A stretch of DNA of 64,000 nt from Castellaniella sp034675905 (GCF_034675905.1 NZ_JAUCCV010000008.1:1-64000); one strand, 5' to 3'. Counted from the first letter of the stretch, positions 1 to 8,991 are shown. Notes: generated by a model from the letters alone, not told the origin. Translations and numbers: made by a program.

Positions 1-194
1 GTCGTCACAGCCTGGTGGGCGCCGGGGCGCTCGTCACCGAAGGCAAGGTCTTTCCTGAACGATCACTGATCCTGGGCGCGCCCGCCAAGGCCGTGCGCAC
101 GCTGTCCGACGAAGAAGTCGCCGCCCTGCAGCGCAGCGCCAAAGACTACGCCGCCCGCGCCGCGCACTATCAGACGTCTCTGCACCCGCTATAA
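1..194 (+). CDS. Gamma-carbonic anhydrase-like hexapeptide protein, C-terminal end only
   Basis: Only the last 63 residues lie in the window; the 5' part is off the left edge. The visible piece begins inside a left-handed beta-helix coil (HSLVGAGALVTEGKVFP, then LILGAPAKAVR) and ends in a helix (LSDEEVAALQRSAKDYAARA). This coil plus the GAPAK turn plus a C-terminal helix is characteristic of the YrdA/CaiE gamma-carbonic anhydrase family, soluble trimers that bind a metal between subunits. The metal-binding histidines cannot be checked beyond the single His at the edge. Other hexapeptide acyltransferases end similarly, so the subfamily is a strong guess. The next gene converges from the other strand 28 bases away. 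Confidence 0.8.
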   Translation, partial: RHSLVGAGALVTEGKVFPERSLILGAPAKAVRTLSDEEVAALQRSAKDYAARAAHYQTSLHPL

Positions 195-222
195 GGCGCC
201 GCTCAGGCCGCACACGCAAGGG

Positions 223-1278
223 TCAGGCGGCGCCCAGCTGATGGTACAAGCGTTCGTACGCAGCCACCATGGCCGGTACGGAATAGACTTGTTCTACATG
301 CACGCGCGCGCGCAACGCCATGGCCTGGGCGGCATCGGCATGACTCAATACCCACGCAATGCGCCGCGCCAAGGTCACGGCATCTCCGGCTGGCGCCAGC
401 AAGCCACGATCCGGGGCCAGGATTTCCCGGTGGCCGCCGACATCGGTCGCCACCACCGGCAGACCGGCCAGGCAGGCGTCCAGCACGCTGGTGCCCAGCG
501 CCTCGAACCGGGAACTGCTGGCATAGACATCGGCCAGCGCCAGAAAATCGCCCACCTGCGTCTGAAAACCGACGAAGCGGTAGTGATCCTGCAAACCCAG
601 GGCCTGCACCCGTGCACGGGCGACATCCGCCGCTGCGCCATCCGCCCCGCAATGCAGGCAGACAATATCCGGATGATCGGCGCGCAGCCGATCTACGGCC
701 TCGATCAGGGTCAAGGGGTCTTTTTCAGGGCTGAGCGCCGCTGCCGTGACCAGAACGCGCCGCCCCGCCAAAGCGAACTGTTGCTGCAGAACCGATACCT
801 GCCGAGGATCCACCAGCGGCGCCTGAACAGCGCTGGGGATCACCTGCGCGTGCAGTCCCAGCGCCCTGGGCGCTGCGGCGGCGGCCTCGCTGATCGCCAC
901 CAGCGCATCCGCCCGCGACCATTTCCACCGCTGGCGCTGCGCCTTGCCTGAGGCATCAAAGGCCGTCCGCCGGGTAAAGACCAGCGCAGCCCGCAAACAG
1001 GGCCGTAACACCGCCAACACGCTCATGGCCTGGGCCGTCTGGGCGTGCACCACATCGTAGGCGCCGCGCTGGGCCAGCAACAGACGCGCCAGCGCAACAC
1101 TGCCCGTGCAGGGATGCACGATCATGCCCGCCGCCTGGGCGCGCTGGGCCAAGGGCCCGCCCGCCCGCGCCGCCAGCGCCACCTGATGACCCGCCGACTG
1201 CAGACCCTGCAGCGTCAGCAGGGTCTGGCGCTCACCGCCGCGCCAGCCTTTTTCCAGATTCAGCTGCAATACGCGCAT
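223..1278 (-). CDS. Glycosyltransferase family 4 protein
   Basis: 351 residues with the two-domain GT-B plan. The N-terminal Rossmann half opens with MRVLQLNLEKGWRGGERQTL, whose GGERQ loop is typical of GT4 enzymes acting on lipid-linked or lipopolysaccharide acceptors. The C-terminal donor-binding half holds VTAAALSPEKDPLTLIEA and the SSRFEALGTSVLDACLAGLPVV stretch that carries the nucleotide-sugar-contacting E-x7-E-type motif. It is cytoplasmic or membrane-associated by inference. No signal peptide is visible. It is read in the same direction as glmU, 62 bases downstream of it, and may share its transcript, so a role in envelope polysaccharide is plausible. Donor and acceptor cannot be read from sequence. 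Confidence 0.85.
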   Translation of the reverse strand: MRVLQLNLEKGWRGGERQTLLTLQGLQSAGHQVALAARAGGPLAQRAQAAGMIVHPCTGSVALARLLLAQRGAYDVVHAQTAQAMSVLAVLRPCLRAALVFTRRTAFDASGKAQRQRWKWSRADALVAISEAAAAAPRALGLHAQVIPSAVQAPLVDPRQVSVLQQQFALAGRRVLVTAAALSPEKDPLTLIEAVDRLRADHPDIVCLHCGADGAAADVARARVQALGLQDHYRFVGFQTQVGDFLALADVYASSSRFEALGTSVLDACLAGLPVVATDVGGHREILAPDRGLLAPAGDAVTLARRIAWVLSHADAAQAMALRARVHVEQVYSVPAMVAAYERLYHQLGAA

Positions 1279-1340
1279 CGCCCCGCCTTATGACGCGAAC
1301 CCGGCCAACGCCGGCATGCGGTTTGCCGGACGCACCGGCA

Positions 1341-2708
1341 TCACGCCTTGCGCTCTGGACGCTTCCAGCCCGGCACGATCTGTTGGCGGGCGCGCGACAG
1401 GGTCAGTTCCCCCGCCGGTGCATCGCGCGTCAACGTGGTGCCCGCCCCTAGCGTCGAGCCCTGGCCCACTCGCACCGGCGCAACCAGCTGGGTATCCGAT
1501 CCGATGAAGACATCGTCTTCGATCACCGTCTGGAATTTATTCACGCCATCGTAATTGCAGGTGATGGTCCCGGCGCCGATATTGACCCGTTCGCCGATCA
1601 CGGCGTCACCCAGGTAGCTCAGATGATTGGCCTTGGAGCCCCGCCCCAGGCGGGTTTTCTTCAGCTCGACGAAATTGCCGACGTGCGCTTCCGGGCCGAC
1701 ATCGGCCCCCGGCCGCAGGCGGGCATACGGGCCGATCCGGGCGGATGCCCCCACCTGGGCGCCTTCGACGTGCGTATAGGCGTCCAGCGTGGCGCCGGGG
1801 CCGATATCCGCCTGGCGGATCACGCAATGCGGCCCGATACGCACGCCATCGGCCAGCTGGACGTTGCCCTCGAACACGCAGCCCACGTCGATGAAGACAT
1901 CGCGTCCGCACCGCAGATCACCGCGCAGATCGAAACGGGCCGGATCCGCCAGCGTCACGCCTTGTTCCAGCAGGCGGCGGGCCTGTTCGCCTTGCCAGAT
2001 GCGCTCCAGCTGCGCCTGCTGCACGCGGCTGTTCACACCCAGGGTTTCCCAGTGCGCCGCCGGCTGGGCATGCGCCACCGCCATGCCGTCGCGCACCGCC
2101 AGGCCAACGATATCGGTCAGATAGTATTCACCTTGAGCGTTGCGATTGTCGATCTGCCCCAGCCAGCGCCGCAAGGCGGCCGTGGGGGCCGCCAGAATGC
2201 CGGTATTGACCTCGGTGATCGCGCGTTCGGCATCGGTCGCGTCTTTATGTTCGACGATACGCTGCACGCGGCCCCGGTCATCGCGCACGATGCGGCCATA
2301 ACCGGCGGGATCCAGCAGGGTTTCCGTCAGCAGCGCCAAACCGTCGCCGCGCGCCTGCAACAAAGCCTGCAAGGTGGCGGCCTGCACCAAAGGCACATCG
2401 CCGTACAGCACCAGGCAGGTATCGTCCGCATCGCCTTCCAGCAGATGGGGCAAAGCCTGCATGACCGCATGACCGGTGCCCTGCTGGGGCTGCTGCAGGG
2501 CGAACGTCAGGCCCTGGCCCGCATAGGCGGTCTGGACGCGATCGGCGCCGTGGCCCACCACGACCACCACCCGATCGGGGTTCAGCGCGCGCGCAGCACC
2601 CAATACGTGACTGAGCATGGGCTGCCCGGCAATCGGATGCAGGACCTTCGGCAGGTCGGATTGCATGCGCTTGCCCAAGCCGGCAGCCAGAATGATGATA
2701 TTCAACAT
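1341..2708 (-). CDS. glmU: Bifunctional GlmU: GlcNAc-1-P uridylyltransferase / GlcN-1-P acetyltransferase
   Basis: 455 residues, the normal length for the family. It makes UDP-GlcNAc in the cytoplasm: the C-terminal half acetylates glucosamine-1-phosphate with acetyl-CoA and the N-terminal half couples the product to UTP. The N-terminal pyrophosphorylase signature LAAGLGKRMQSDLPKVLHPI is at residues 8-27, followed by QQPQQGTGHAV and LVLYGDVPL. The C-terminal half is a left-handed beta-helix of hexapeptide repeats with the acetyltransferase segment GNFVELKKTRLGRGSKANHL and NYDGVNK. The UDP-GlcNAc it produces is also the precursor for the bacillosamine-type pathway encoded near 47-51 kb. Confidence 0.98.
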   Translation of the reverse strand: MLNIIILAAGLGKRMQSDLPKVLHPIAGQPMLSHVLGAARALNPDRVVVVVGHGADRVQTAYAGQGLTFALQQPQQGTGHAVMQALPHLLEGDADDTCLVLYGDVPLVQAATLQALLQARGDGLALLTETLLDPAGYGRIVRDDRGRVQRIVEHKDATDAERAITEVNTGILAAPTAALRRWLGQIDNRNAQGEYYLTDIVGLAVRDGMAVAHAQPAAHWETLGVNSRVQQAQLERIWQGEQARRLLEQGVTLADPARFDLRGDLRCGRDVFIDVGCVFEGNVQLADGVRIGPHCVIRQADIGPGATLDAYTHVEGAQVGASARIGPYARLRPGADVGPEAHVGNFVELKKTRLGRGSKANHLSYLGDAVIGERVNIGAGTITCNYDGVNKFQTVIEDDVFIGSDTQLVAPVRVGQGSTLGAGTTLTRDAPAGELTLSRARQQIVPGWKRPERKA

Positions 2709-2798
2709 AGAAGCGGAAGCGAAAGTTGACGATGAGACCCTGGCGCCGGACGCCAGCCCCCCGACCAGGGCCGGCGGGCGTCCTGGGCGCCGAACATA

Positions 2799-3440
2799 TC
2801 AGGCGCGGGGTTTGCGGGTCGAAGCGGCCCGGGAAGCCGTGGTCTTGCGAGCCGGGGACGCTTTGGACGCCGTCTTGCGAGCAGTCTTGGGAGCAGCGGA
2901 TTTTGCCGTAGGCGCGCGCTTCTTTTTCGTGGCGCCCGTTGCCGTGTCGGCAGCCTCGGCCATGCCGCTCAGGCTGGCGGTGGTGGCATCCCGCAGCTGC
3001 TCGAACTGTTGCTGGACCATGTTCCACCAGTCGCCGGCGGCCTGGGCATAGGCCTGGCCGGCATCATCCGCCGAAGCGTCCGCCGAGGCGGCTTGGCGCG
3101 TCGATGCGGATGACTTTGCCGCATCCGGAAAGACGCTTCCGGTAAACGACTGGAAGGTCTTGAGCGTGCTGCGCTGGATTTCCAGCCCCTGGATCGTACT
3201 GGACAGCATCGTGGCATTGAGCTGCAGCCAGTTCTGCACCGTCTGCAATTCGCGGATGCGCCGATCCAGGTCTTCCAGGGAAACCGTCGGCATGGCGGGG
3301 GCGTCCATCCGCCCGGCGCCCGCCAGATTCTGCCAAGCCTGGCGCATCATATCCAGGCCGGCCAGCAGCGGATTGCCGGCCGATTCGCCCTGCTGGCCGA
3401 AGCCGGGCAACACAAAGGGATTGGTAGAGTCCTGAGCCAT
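2799..3440 (-). CDS. PhaM-like polyhydroxyalkanoate granule-associated regulatory protein
   Basis: 213 residues from an ATG at 3440 preceded by GGAGG nine bases upstream; an in-frame start 39 bases further out lacks such support. The conserved core VSLEDLDRRIRELQTVQNWL followed by LNATMLSSTIQGLEIQRSTL is the block seen in PhaM proteins of beta-proteobacteria. The C-terminus, from about residue 165, is a Lys/Ala/Ser-rich tail (TKKKRAPTAKSAAPKTARK) of the histone-like kind. In the best-studied relatives PhaM activates PHB synthase and tethers granules to the nucleoid: the tail binds DNA and the core binds PhaC. No phaCAB genes are in this window, so the link to PHB rests on the family alone. 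Confidence 0.8.
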   Translation of the reverse strand: MAQDSTNPFVLPGFGQQGESAGNPLLAGLDMMRQAWQNLAGAGRMDAPAMPTVSLEDLDRRIRELQTVQNWLQLNATMLSSTIQGLEIQRSTLKTFQSFTGSVFPDAAKSSASTRQAASADASADDAGQAYAQAAGDWWNMVQQQFEQLRDATTASLSGMAEAADTATGATKKKRAPTAKSAAPKTARKTASKASPARKTTASRAASTRKPRA

Positions 3441-3483
3441 GATGGTGTACCTCCGCCGGATCGGACCGGCATCAATCAATCGG

Positions 3484-4320
3484 TCAAGGGGACGGCGGCG
3501 CGCCTAGCCGCCGCCGCAAGGAATCCAGAATGCACAATTCGGCTTCCAGGGTAAAAGCGCCGTGCTCGATCATGTCCCAGAGATCGGCCATGTCGACGCA
3601 ACGGAATTCCATGACTTCGCCATCCAGATTGGCGGGCGCGGCAGCCGCATCCAGCACGCAGTCGCTAAGGCACACGGTTTCGACCTGATACCCGTCCGGC
3701 AAACGGCGATGCATGCGCAGCACCGTGCGCAAAGGGCCATGCGCCGCCAAAGCCACCGGCGCCAGGCCGGCTTCTTCGTGGGATTCACGCAACAGGGCGG
3801 ATTCGGGGTCTTCGCCGGCAGCGACCAGCCCCCCGGACAAGGTGTCCCACAAACCCGGATCGGTCGATTTACCAAGGGCGCGGCGGGCCACCCACAACCG
3901 GCCATCCGGCGCCCAGCCATTGAGGTGCACCGCCTGGGTCAGCAGCCCCAGCGGGCGCACGGCGCCGCGTTCGATACGCCCCAGCAGGCGGCCTTCGGCC
4001 ACCACATCCAGCAATTCGTCGCGCCAGCTGCGGATGCAGCCTGCGTCGCGCAAGGCCAGCGCCAGATCGCGCAACACCCCGTCCAGGCTGAGGCGTGCGG
4101 CAGGGGCCGCCGTCAGGTGGGCGGCTTCGGCTTCGATGTGCACACCGGGCCGATCAGCAATGGCGGCCAGCGCCGTGGCGCCGATCCATCCGGCCACCCG
4201 CCCCGCGACCGTGACCGGCCGAGCGCCGATCGGCGGTAATTGCTGGGTACGACGCACCAGACGCGCACAGCGCATCGCCAGATCGTCCGGGGTGAAAACC
4301 GCAGAGGTGGAATCCATCAA
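3484..4320 (-). CDS. Nudix hydrolase with N-terminal DUF4743-type domain
   Basis: 278 residues. The Nudix box is complete: G-LVAAG-E-DPESALL-RE-SHEEAGL at about residues 167-189, with the two glutamates that bind the catalytic metal. About 120 residues precede the Nudix fold and look like the DUF4743 domain found in Nudix proteins related to plant and yeast thiamine-diphosphate or nucleotide-sugar hydrolases. The substrate is unknown. The product is soluble with no signal peptide. A second Met directly follows the first, so the start may be at 4317. It is read towards the PhaM-like gene, 43 bases apart, and is divergent from the cytochrome oxidase cluster. Confidence 0.88.
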   Translation of the reverse strand: MMDSTSAVFTPDDLAMRCARLVRRTQQLPPIGARPVTVAGRVAGWIGATALAAIADRPGVHIEAEAAHLTAAPAARLSLDGVLRDLALALRDAGCIRSWRDELLDVVAEGRLLGRIERGAVRPLGLLTQAVHLNGWAPDGRLWVARRALGKSTDPGLWDTLSGGLVAAGEDPESALLRESHEEAGLAPVALAAHGPLRTVLRMHRRLPDGYQVETVCLSDCVLDAAAAPANLDGEVMEFRCVDMADLWDMIEHGAFTLEAELCILDSLRRRLGAPPSP

Positions 4321-4392
4321 AGCATTGTAGTGGAAGCCCGAACGGGATAGGTGGAAACCCGCGAAAGCGCATGAATAGGGCAGAACCCTGCC

Positions 4393-4420
4393 TGTACAAG
4401 CGGAAACGCTTGGCTATAAT
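4393..4420 (+). promoter_or_regulatory. Candidate sigma70 promoter of the cytochrome oxidase cluster
   Basis: A perfect TATAAT box at 4415-4420 lies 16 bases after TGTACA (4393-4398, 4 of 6 matches to TTGACA). It sits about 150 bases before coxB in the divergent gap with the Nudix gene and is the best promoter-like match there. No operator repeat was recognised beside it. Confidence 0.5.
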
Positions 4421-4569
4421 CCCTTCAAGCTTATAAGGACATCGCAGGCCGCCGCTTCCATGGGCGCACGACCTGACGATCCGATCATGTGTGCAGGGCC
4501 CGTTCCCCTCGTGTGTCTTTGACGAAGGTCTACCCGCCCCGAAGAACACACACAAACCAGAGGGACGAC

Positions 4570-5730
4570 ATGAAGATGGTCAGAGGGTTGTTAGGCATGA
4601 TCGCGCTGTCATGGATGACAGTCGCAAGCGCGCAGGTTCAGGACGTACCGGGGGGACCGGCGGTCAATCAGCTGAACGTCACCCCGGGGGTCACGCCGAT
4701 CTCCCAAGAAATTTATGAACTGCACTGGATGATCATGATCGTCTGTACGATCATTTTCATCGGGGTCTTCGGGGTGATGTTGTATTCCATCATCCACCAC
4801 CGCAAGTCCCGGGGCTACAAGGCCGCCAAGTTCGACGAAAACCTGTCGATCGAGCTGACCTGGACCGTCATCCCCTTTCTGATCATCGTCGCCATGGCCA
4901 TTCCGGCCAGCCGCACGATCGTCGCCATGAAAGACACCTCGGGCGCCGATCTGACGATCAAGGCGACTGGCTACCAATGGAAGTGGGGCTACGAATATCT
5001 CGACGGCTCCGCAGCCGGCGTGCAGTTTCTGTCGAACCTGTCCACCCCTCAGGACCAGATCGACGGCAAGGCCCCCAAAAGCAATACCTACCTGCTGGAA
5101 GTCGACCATCCGATGGTGGTGCCCGTCGATAAAAAAGTCCGCGTCGTCCTGACGGCATCCGACGTCATCCATTCCTGGATGGTGCCTGATTTCGGCGTCA
5201 AGCAAGACGCGGTGCCCGGCTACCTGCGCGACACCTGGTTCCGGGCTGAAAAAACCGGCACCTTCCGCGGTCAATGCGCTGAGTTGTGCGGCAAGAACCA
5301 CGCCTATATGCCGATCGTGGTCGAGGTGAAATCCGCCGAAGACTACGCCCAGTGGGTCAAAGACCAGAAGGCCGCCATGGCCTCCGCCACCGAAGACCCC
5401 AACAAGGCCTGGACCAAAGACGAACTGATCGCCAAGGGCAAGGAAGTCTTCGGCGCCAACTGCGTAGCCTGCCACCAGGCCAACGGCCAGGGCATCCCGG
5501 GCACTTTCCCGGCGCTGAACGGCGACACCAAATATGTGTTGGCGCCCATGAAGGATCAGATCCTGACGGAACTCAACGGCCACCCGGGTACCGCCATGGC
5601 GGCGTTCCGCGATCAGCTCAGCGATGTCCAGCTGGCGGCCGTCATCACCTACACCCGTAACGCTTGGGACAATGCCGGCAAAGGTCCGGATCCCGTCGTG
5701 CAGCCCTCGGACGTCAAGGCACTGCGCTAA
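4570..5730 (+). CDS. coxB: Cytochrome c oxidase subunit II with fused cytochrome c domain (caa3-like)
   Basis: 386 residues from the ATG at 4570, which follows AGAGGGACGAC and gives a clean signal peptide (MKMVRGLLGMIALSWMTVASA); an upstream in-frame ATG at 4489 would add 27 unlikely residues. Two membrane helices follow, then the periplasmic cupredoxin domain with the CuA ligands C-x3-C-x3-H-x2-M in CAELCGKNHAYM. The C-terminus carries a heme-binding CVACH with a later Met, so this is a caa3-type subunit that takes electrons directly into its own cytochrome c. It works with ctaD and coxC just downstream in the aa3-type terminal oxidase of the inner membrane. Confidence 0.97.
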   Translation: MKMVRGLLGMIALSWMTVASAQVQDVPGGPAVNQLNVTPGVTPISQEIYELHWMIMIVCTIIFIGVFGVMLYSIIHHRKSRGYKAAKFDENLSIELTWTVIPFLIIVAMAIPASRTIVAMKDTSGADLTIKATGYQWKWGYEYLDGSAAGVQFLSNLSTPQDQIDGKAPKSNTYLLEVDHPMVVPVDKKVRVVLTASDVIHSWMVPDFGVKQDAVPGYLRDTWFRAEKTGTFRGQCAELCGKNHAYMPIVVEVKSAEDYAQWVKDQKAAMASATEDPNKAWTKDELIAKGKEVFGANCVACHQANGQGIPGTFPALNGDTKYVLAPMKDQILTELNGHPGTAMAAFRDQLSDVQLAAVITYTRNAWDNAGKGPDPVVQPSDVKALR

Positions 5731-5811
5731 CGTCCGCCGCACTACGGCCCCATCCCACATCCTATTTATCCGCGCCGCCCTGCGTGCGGCGCGCCCTCCA
5801 AGGAGGCATTC

Positions 5812-7413
5812 ATGAGCAGCGTTACCGCAGACCACATCCCGCCCAGCACGGGACATGACGAACATGCACACCACGTCCCCACAGGCTGGCGGCGCTGGGT
5901 GTTCGCCACGAACCACAAAGACATCGGAACGATGTACCTGATTTTTTCGTTCTGCATGCTGCTCGAAGGCGGCACTCTGGCGCTATTGCTGCGCACAGAG
6001 CTCTTCGAGCCCGGCATCCAGTTCTTCCAGCCCGAACTGTTCAACCAGTTCACGACCATGCACGGGCTGATCATGATTTTCGGGGCCATCATGCCGGCCT
6101 TCGTGGGTTTCGCTAACTGGATGATCCCGCTGCAGATCGGCGCATCCGACATGGCCTTCGCCCGCATGAACAACTTCAGTTTCTGGCTGCTGCCCGTCGG
6201 CGCCATCCTGCTGACCACGTCGTTCTTCGTGCCCGGCGGCGCCAACGCATCCGGCTGGACCATGTACGCGCCGCTGTCGCTGCAGATGGGCCCAGGCATG
6301 GACTTCGCGATCTTCGCCGTCCATATCCTGGGGGCCTCGTCCATCATGGGGGCGATCAACATCATCGTCACCATCCTGAACATGCGCGCGCCCGGCATGT
6401 CGCTGATGAAAATGCCGATGTTCTGCTGGTCCTGGCTGGTCACGGCCTACCTGCTGCTGGCCGTGATGCCGGTGCTGGCCGCCGCTGTCACCATGCTGCT
6501 GACCGACCGTCATTTCGGCACCCACTTCTTCAATGCCGCCGGCGGCGGCGACCCGGTGCTGTACCAGCACGTATTCTGGTTCTTCGGACACCCCGAGGTC
6601 TACATCATGATTCTGCCGGCCTTCGGGATCGTGTCGCAGATCATCCCCACCTTTGCCCGCAAGCGCCTGTTCGGCTATGCGTCGATGGTCTACGCCATCT
6701 GCGCCATCGCCATCCTGTCCTTCCTGGTGTGGGCGCACCACATGTTCACCACCGGCATGCCGGTCACGGCCCAGCTGTTCTTCATGTACGGCACCATGCT
6801 GATTTCCATCCCCACCGGGGTCAAGGTCTTCAACTGGACAGCCACCATGTGGCGCGGGTCCATGACGTTTGAAACCCCGATGCTATGGGCCATCGGTTTC
6901 ATCTTCGTGTTTACGATCGGCGGCTTTACCGGTCTGGTGGTGGCCATCGCCCCCATCGACATCCAGGCCCAGGATACTTATTACGTCGTGGCGCACTTCC
7001 ACTATGTGCTGGTGGCCGGATCGCTGTTCGCTCTGTTTGGCGCCGCCTACTACTGGCTGCCAAAGTGGTGCGGCCACATGTATGACGAAAAAATAGGGAA
7101 ACTGCATTTCTGGAACAGCATGATTTCCTTCAACCTGACCTTCTTCCCCATGCACTTCCTGGGCTTGGCCGGCATGCCGCGACGCTATGCAGACTATGCC
7201 TCGCAATTCACGACCTTCCACCAGGTGGCGACGATCGGGGCCTTCTGGTTCGGCCTGTCACAGCTGATTTTCGTCTACGCCGTGATCAAGGCAGTCCGCA
7301 GCACCGGCCCCACCGTGGCGGCCTGCCCCTGGGAAAGCGCCGAGGGTCTGGAATGGACCGTGCCGTCACCGGCGCCCTACCACACCTTCGTCACCCCGCC
7401 CGAATATAAATAA
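5812..7413 (+). CDS. ctaD: Cytochrome c oxidase subunit I
   Basis: 533 residues, twelve expected membrane helices. It is the catalytic subunit holding heme a, heme a3 and CuB and reduces O2 to water while pumping protons. Signature parts are visible: RRWVFATNHKDIGTMYL at the N-terminus, FFGHPEVYIMILPAFG with the CuB histidine and its cross-linked tyrosine, and VAHFHYVLVAG with the heme-ligand histidines. An AAGGAGG-like site (CAAGGAGGCATTC) lies just before the ATG. It is the second gene of the cluster, 81 bases after coxB. Confidence 0.98.
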   Translation: MSSVTADHIPPSTGHDEHAHHVPTGWRRWVFATNHKDIGTMYLIFSFCMLLEGGTLALLLRTELFEPGIQFFQPELFNQFTTMHGLIMIFGAIMPAFVGFANWMIPLQIGASDMAFARMNNFSFWLLPVGAILLTTSFFVPGGANASGWTMYAPLSLQMGPGMDFAIFAVHILGASSIMGAINIIVTILNMRAPGMSLMKMPMFCWSWLVTAYLLLAVMPVLAAAVTMLLTDRHFGTHFFNAAGGGDPVLYQHVFWFFGHPEVYIMILPAFGIVSQIIPTFARKRLFGYASMVYAICAIAILSFLVWAHHMFTTGMPVTAQLFFMYGTMLISIPTGVKVFNWTATMWRGSMTFETPMLWAIGFIFVFTIGGFTGLVVAIAPIDIQAQDTYYVVAHFHYVLVAGSLFALFGAAYYWLPKWCGHMYDEKIGKLHFWNSMISFNLTFFPMHFLGLAGMPRRYADYASQFTTFHQVATIGAFWFGLSQLIFVYAVIKAVRSTGPTVAACPWESAEGLEWTVPSPAPYHTFVTPPEYK

Positions 7414-7437
7414 AGGCTCACACCTGGAACACTCGTC

Positions 7438-7554
7438 ATGACACCTGAACAACGTCGCCGCAACCGCCGCACCGGATGGCTCCTGGCTCTGTTTGCCTTG
7501 GCCATCCTGGTCTGGACCTTTGTCCGCGCCAACCTGTACGGGGTCGCCGATTGA
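7438..7554 (+). CDS. Cytochrome oxidase small assembly protein (38 residues)
   Basis: A 38-residue reading frame with an Arg-rich start (MTPEQRRRNRRTG) and one membrane helix (WLLALFALAILVWTFV) ending ANLYGVAD. A protein of this size and pattern sits directly after ctaD in many Burkholderiales and is annotated there as a small oxidase assembly protein; its mechanism is not established to my knowledge. The position between ctaD and the DUF2970 gene supports a real gene. Its stop TGA overlaps the TTG start of the next gene (TTGA). Confidence 0.8.
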   Translation: MTPEQRRRNRRTGWLLALFALAILVWTFVRANLYGVAD

Positions 7555-7742
7555 GCGGGCCAGGCGCTTTTCTGCGATCGGTACGCACCATCGCCTGGGC
7601 GTTTCTAGGCCTGCGCAAACGCTCGGGCCATGACGACGACCTGGACCGCATCGGTCCTGCGCACCTGATCGTCGCAGGCCTGCTGGGCGGGCTGATATTC
7701 GTATTGCTGCTGCTACTGGCCGTCCGGCTGGTCACAGCCTAG
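7551..7742 (+). CDS. DUF2970 single-pass membrane protein
   Basis: 63 residues. The family pattern is clear: FLRSVRTIAWAFLGLRKR, an acidic turn (GHDDDLDRIGPAHL) and one long membrane helix (LLGGLIFVLLLLLAVRLV). I place the start at the TTG at 7551, which overlaps the TGA of the small assembly gene and would give translational coupling; in-frame codons further upstream would read through that gene. DUF2970 genes are normally found just before subunit III in beta-proteobacterial oxidase clusters, usually with ctaG in front of them; here ctaG is missing. Function unknown, presumed accessory to the oxidase. Confidence 0.75.
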   Translation: MSGPGAFLRSVRTIAWAFLGLRKRSGHDDDLDRIGPAHLIVAGLLGGLIFVLLLLLAVRLVTA

Positions 7743-7763
7743 AACTAGAAAGAGGAGAACAAC

Positions 7764-8642
7764 ATGACAGCAGTTGCACAGACAGCGGATAGCGGCAAGG
7801 CTCCTTACTACTACGTCCCGCCCCATTCCGCCCATCCCATCCGGGGCAGCCTCAGCATGCTGGCCACGCTGCTGGGCGCGGCATTCTGGGTCAACGGCTA
7901 TGCTTTCGGCCCTTGGCTGTGCATCGCCGGCATCCTGTGCATGTTCATGGTGCTGTTCGGCTGGTTCGGGGATGCCATCCGCGAATCCGAAGGCGGCATG
8001 AACAGCCAGCGCATCGACCATTCCTACCGCTGGAGCATGGCTTGGTTCATTTTTTCCGAAGTCATGTTTTTTTCGGCCTTCTTCGGATCACTCTGGTACA
8101 CGCGCGACGTGTCCACCCCATGGCTGAGCACACTGGATTCCCAGACACTGCTGTGGCCAAGCTTCACCGGCGTCTGGCCCAATTTCGGCCCGGCGGGCAC
8201 CGTCGCCCCGTTTGAGTCTGTCGGGCCGTTCTGGCTGCCCACCATCAACACGGCCCTGCTGCTGACATCCGGCCTGACCCTGACCATCGCCCACCACGCC
8301 CTGCGGGCCGCCCAGCGGCAGAAAGCCATTTTCTGGCTGGGGCTGACGGTCGTCCTGGGCTTTACCTTTGTGGCCTGCCAGGCCTACGAATACCACCACG
8401 CCTATACCGAACTGAATCTGCGCTTCACCTCAGGTGCATTCGGCGCCCTGTTCTACATGCTGACCGGATTCCACGGCTTTCACGTCATCCTGGGCGCTAC
8501 CATGCTGACCGTGATCTGGTTCCGCCTGGTGCGCGGCCACTTCACGCCCGAACATCACTTCGGCTTCGAAGGCGCTGCCTGGTATTGGCACTTTGTGGAC
8601 GTCGTCTGGCTGGGCTTGTATATCTTCGTCTACTGGGTGTGA
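7764..8642 (+). CDS. coxC: Cytochrome c oxidase subunit III
   Basis: 292 residues with about seven membrane helices, preceded by AGAAAGAGGAGA. Subunit III holds no redox centre; it stabilises subunit I and proton uptake. Typical family segments are seen: MAWFIFSEVMFFSAFFGSLWY near residue 95, then FWLGLTVVLGFTFVACQAYEY with the conserved glutamate near the middle, and GFHGFHVILGATMLTVIWFRL followed by AAWYWHFVDVVWLGLYIFVYW at the end. It is the last structural subunit gene of the cluster. Confidence 0.97.
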   Translation: MTAVAQTADSGKAPYYYVPPHSAHPIRGSLSMLATLLGAAFWVNGYAFGPWLCIAGILCMFMVLFGWFGDAIRESEGGMNSQRIDHSYRWSMAWFIFSEVMFFSAFFGSLWYTRDVSTPWLSTLDSQTLLWPSFTGVWPNFGPAGTVAPFESVGPFWLPTINTALLLTSGLTLTIAHHALRAAQRQKAIFWLGLTVVLGFTFVACQAYEYHHAYTELNLRFTSGAFGALFYMLTGFHGFHVILGATMLTVIWFRLVRGHFTPEHHFGFEGAAWYWHFVDVVWLGLYIFVYWV

Positions 8643-8663
8643 TGCTGGCTGCCCGGCGCCGGC

Positions 8664-8876
8664 CTACCCCATGGTAGCCGGCGCCCCGGCGGCATCGATC
8701 CACCCCAGGGCATGCGCCAGCAGCAAAAACAGAAACAGCAGGATGGACAAGCCAACCCGCCAGGTCAGAGCCCAGGCCATCCGGCCGCTACGGCCCTGAT
8801 CCTGCATCAGAAACACCAGGGCCGAGCCCAGGCTGGCGACAATCGCCAGAAACAGAATGACAATCAGCACTTTCAT
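8664..8876 (-). CDS. Twin transmembrane protein (DUF2909-type)
   Basis: 70 residues made almost entirely of two membrane helices (MKVLIVILFLAIVASLGSAL and a second from about residue 40, VGLSILLFLFLLLAHALGW) joined by a short charged loop (QDQGRSGRMAW). Small twin-helix proteins of this kind are found in the same place, between subunit III and SURF1 and on the opposite strand, in related genomes. Function is unknown; the conserved location suggests a role in oxidase assembly. It is convergent with coxC, 21 bases away. Confidence 0.75.
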   Translation of the reverse strand: MKVLIVILFLAIVASLGSALVFLMQDQGRSGRMAWALTWRVGLSILLFLFLLLAHALGWIDAAGAPATMG

Positions 8877-8991
8877 GGATGGATTCCCGCCTTTCTATCC
8901 GTCACACTGAACAGCCACCCCTGGTGGCGAAATGGTTTTCAATCTTCGCGCCGCTTGATTTGCAGCCTGCTTTCTTAATGTCGTTCCGTCC

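Noticed and set aside
195..234. Hairpin GGCGCCGC / GCGGCGCC as a terminator between the first two genes
   Set aside because: The loop is 24 bases, there is no T tract, and the arm enters the end of the glycosyltransferase gene.
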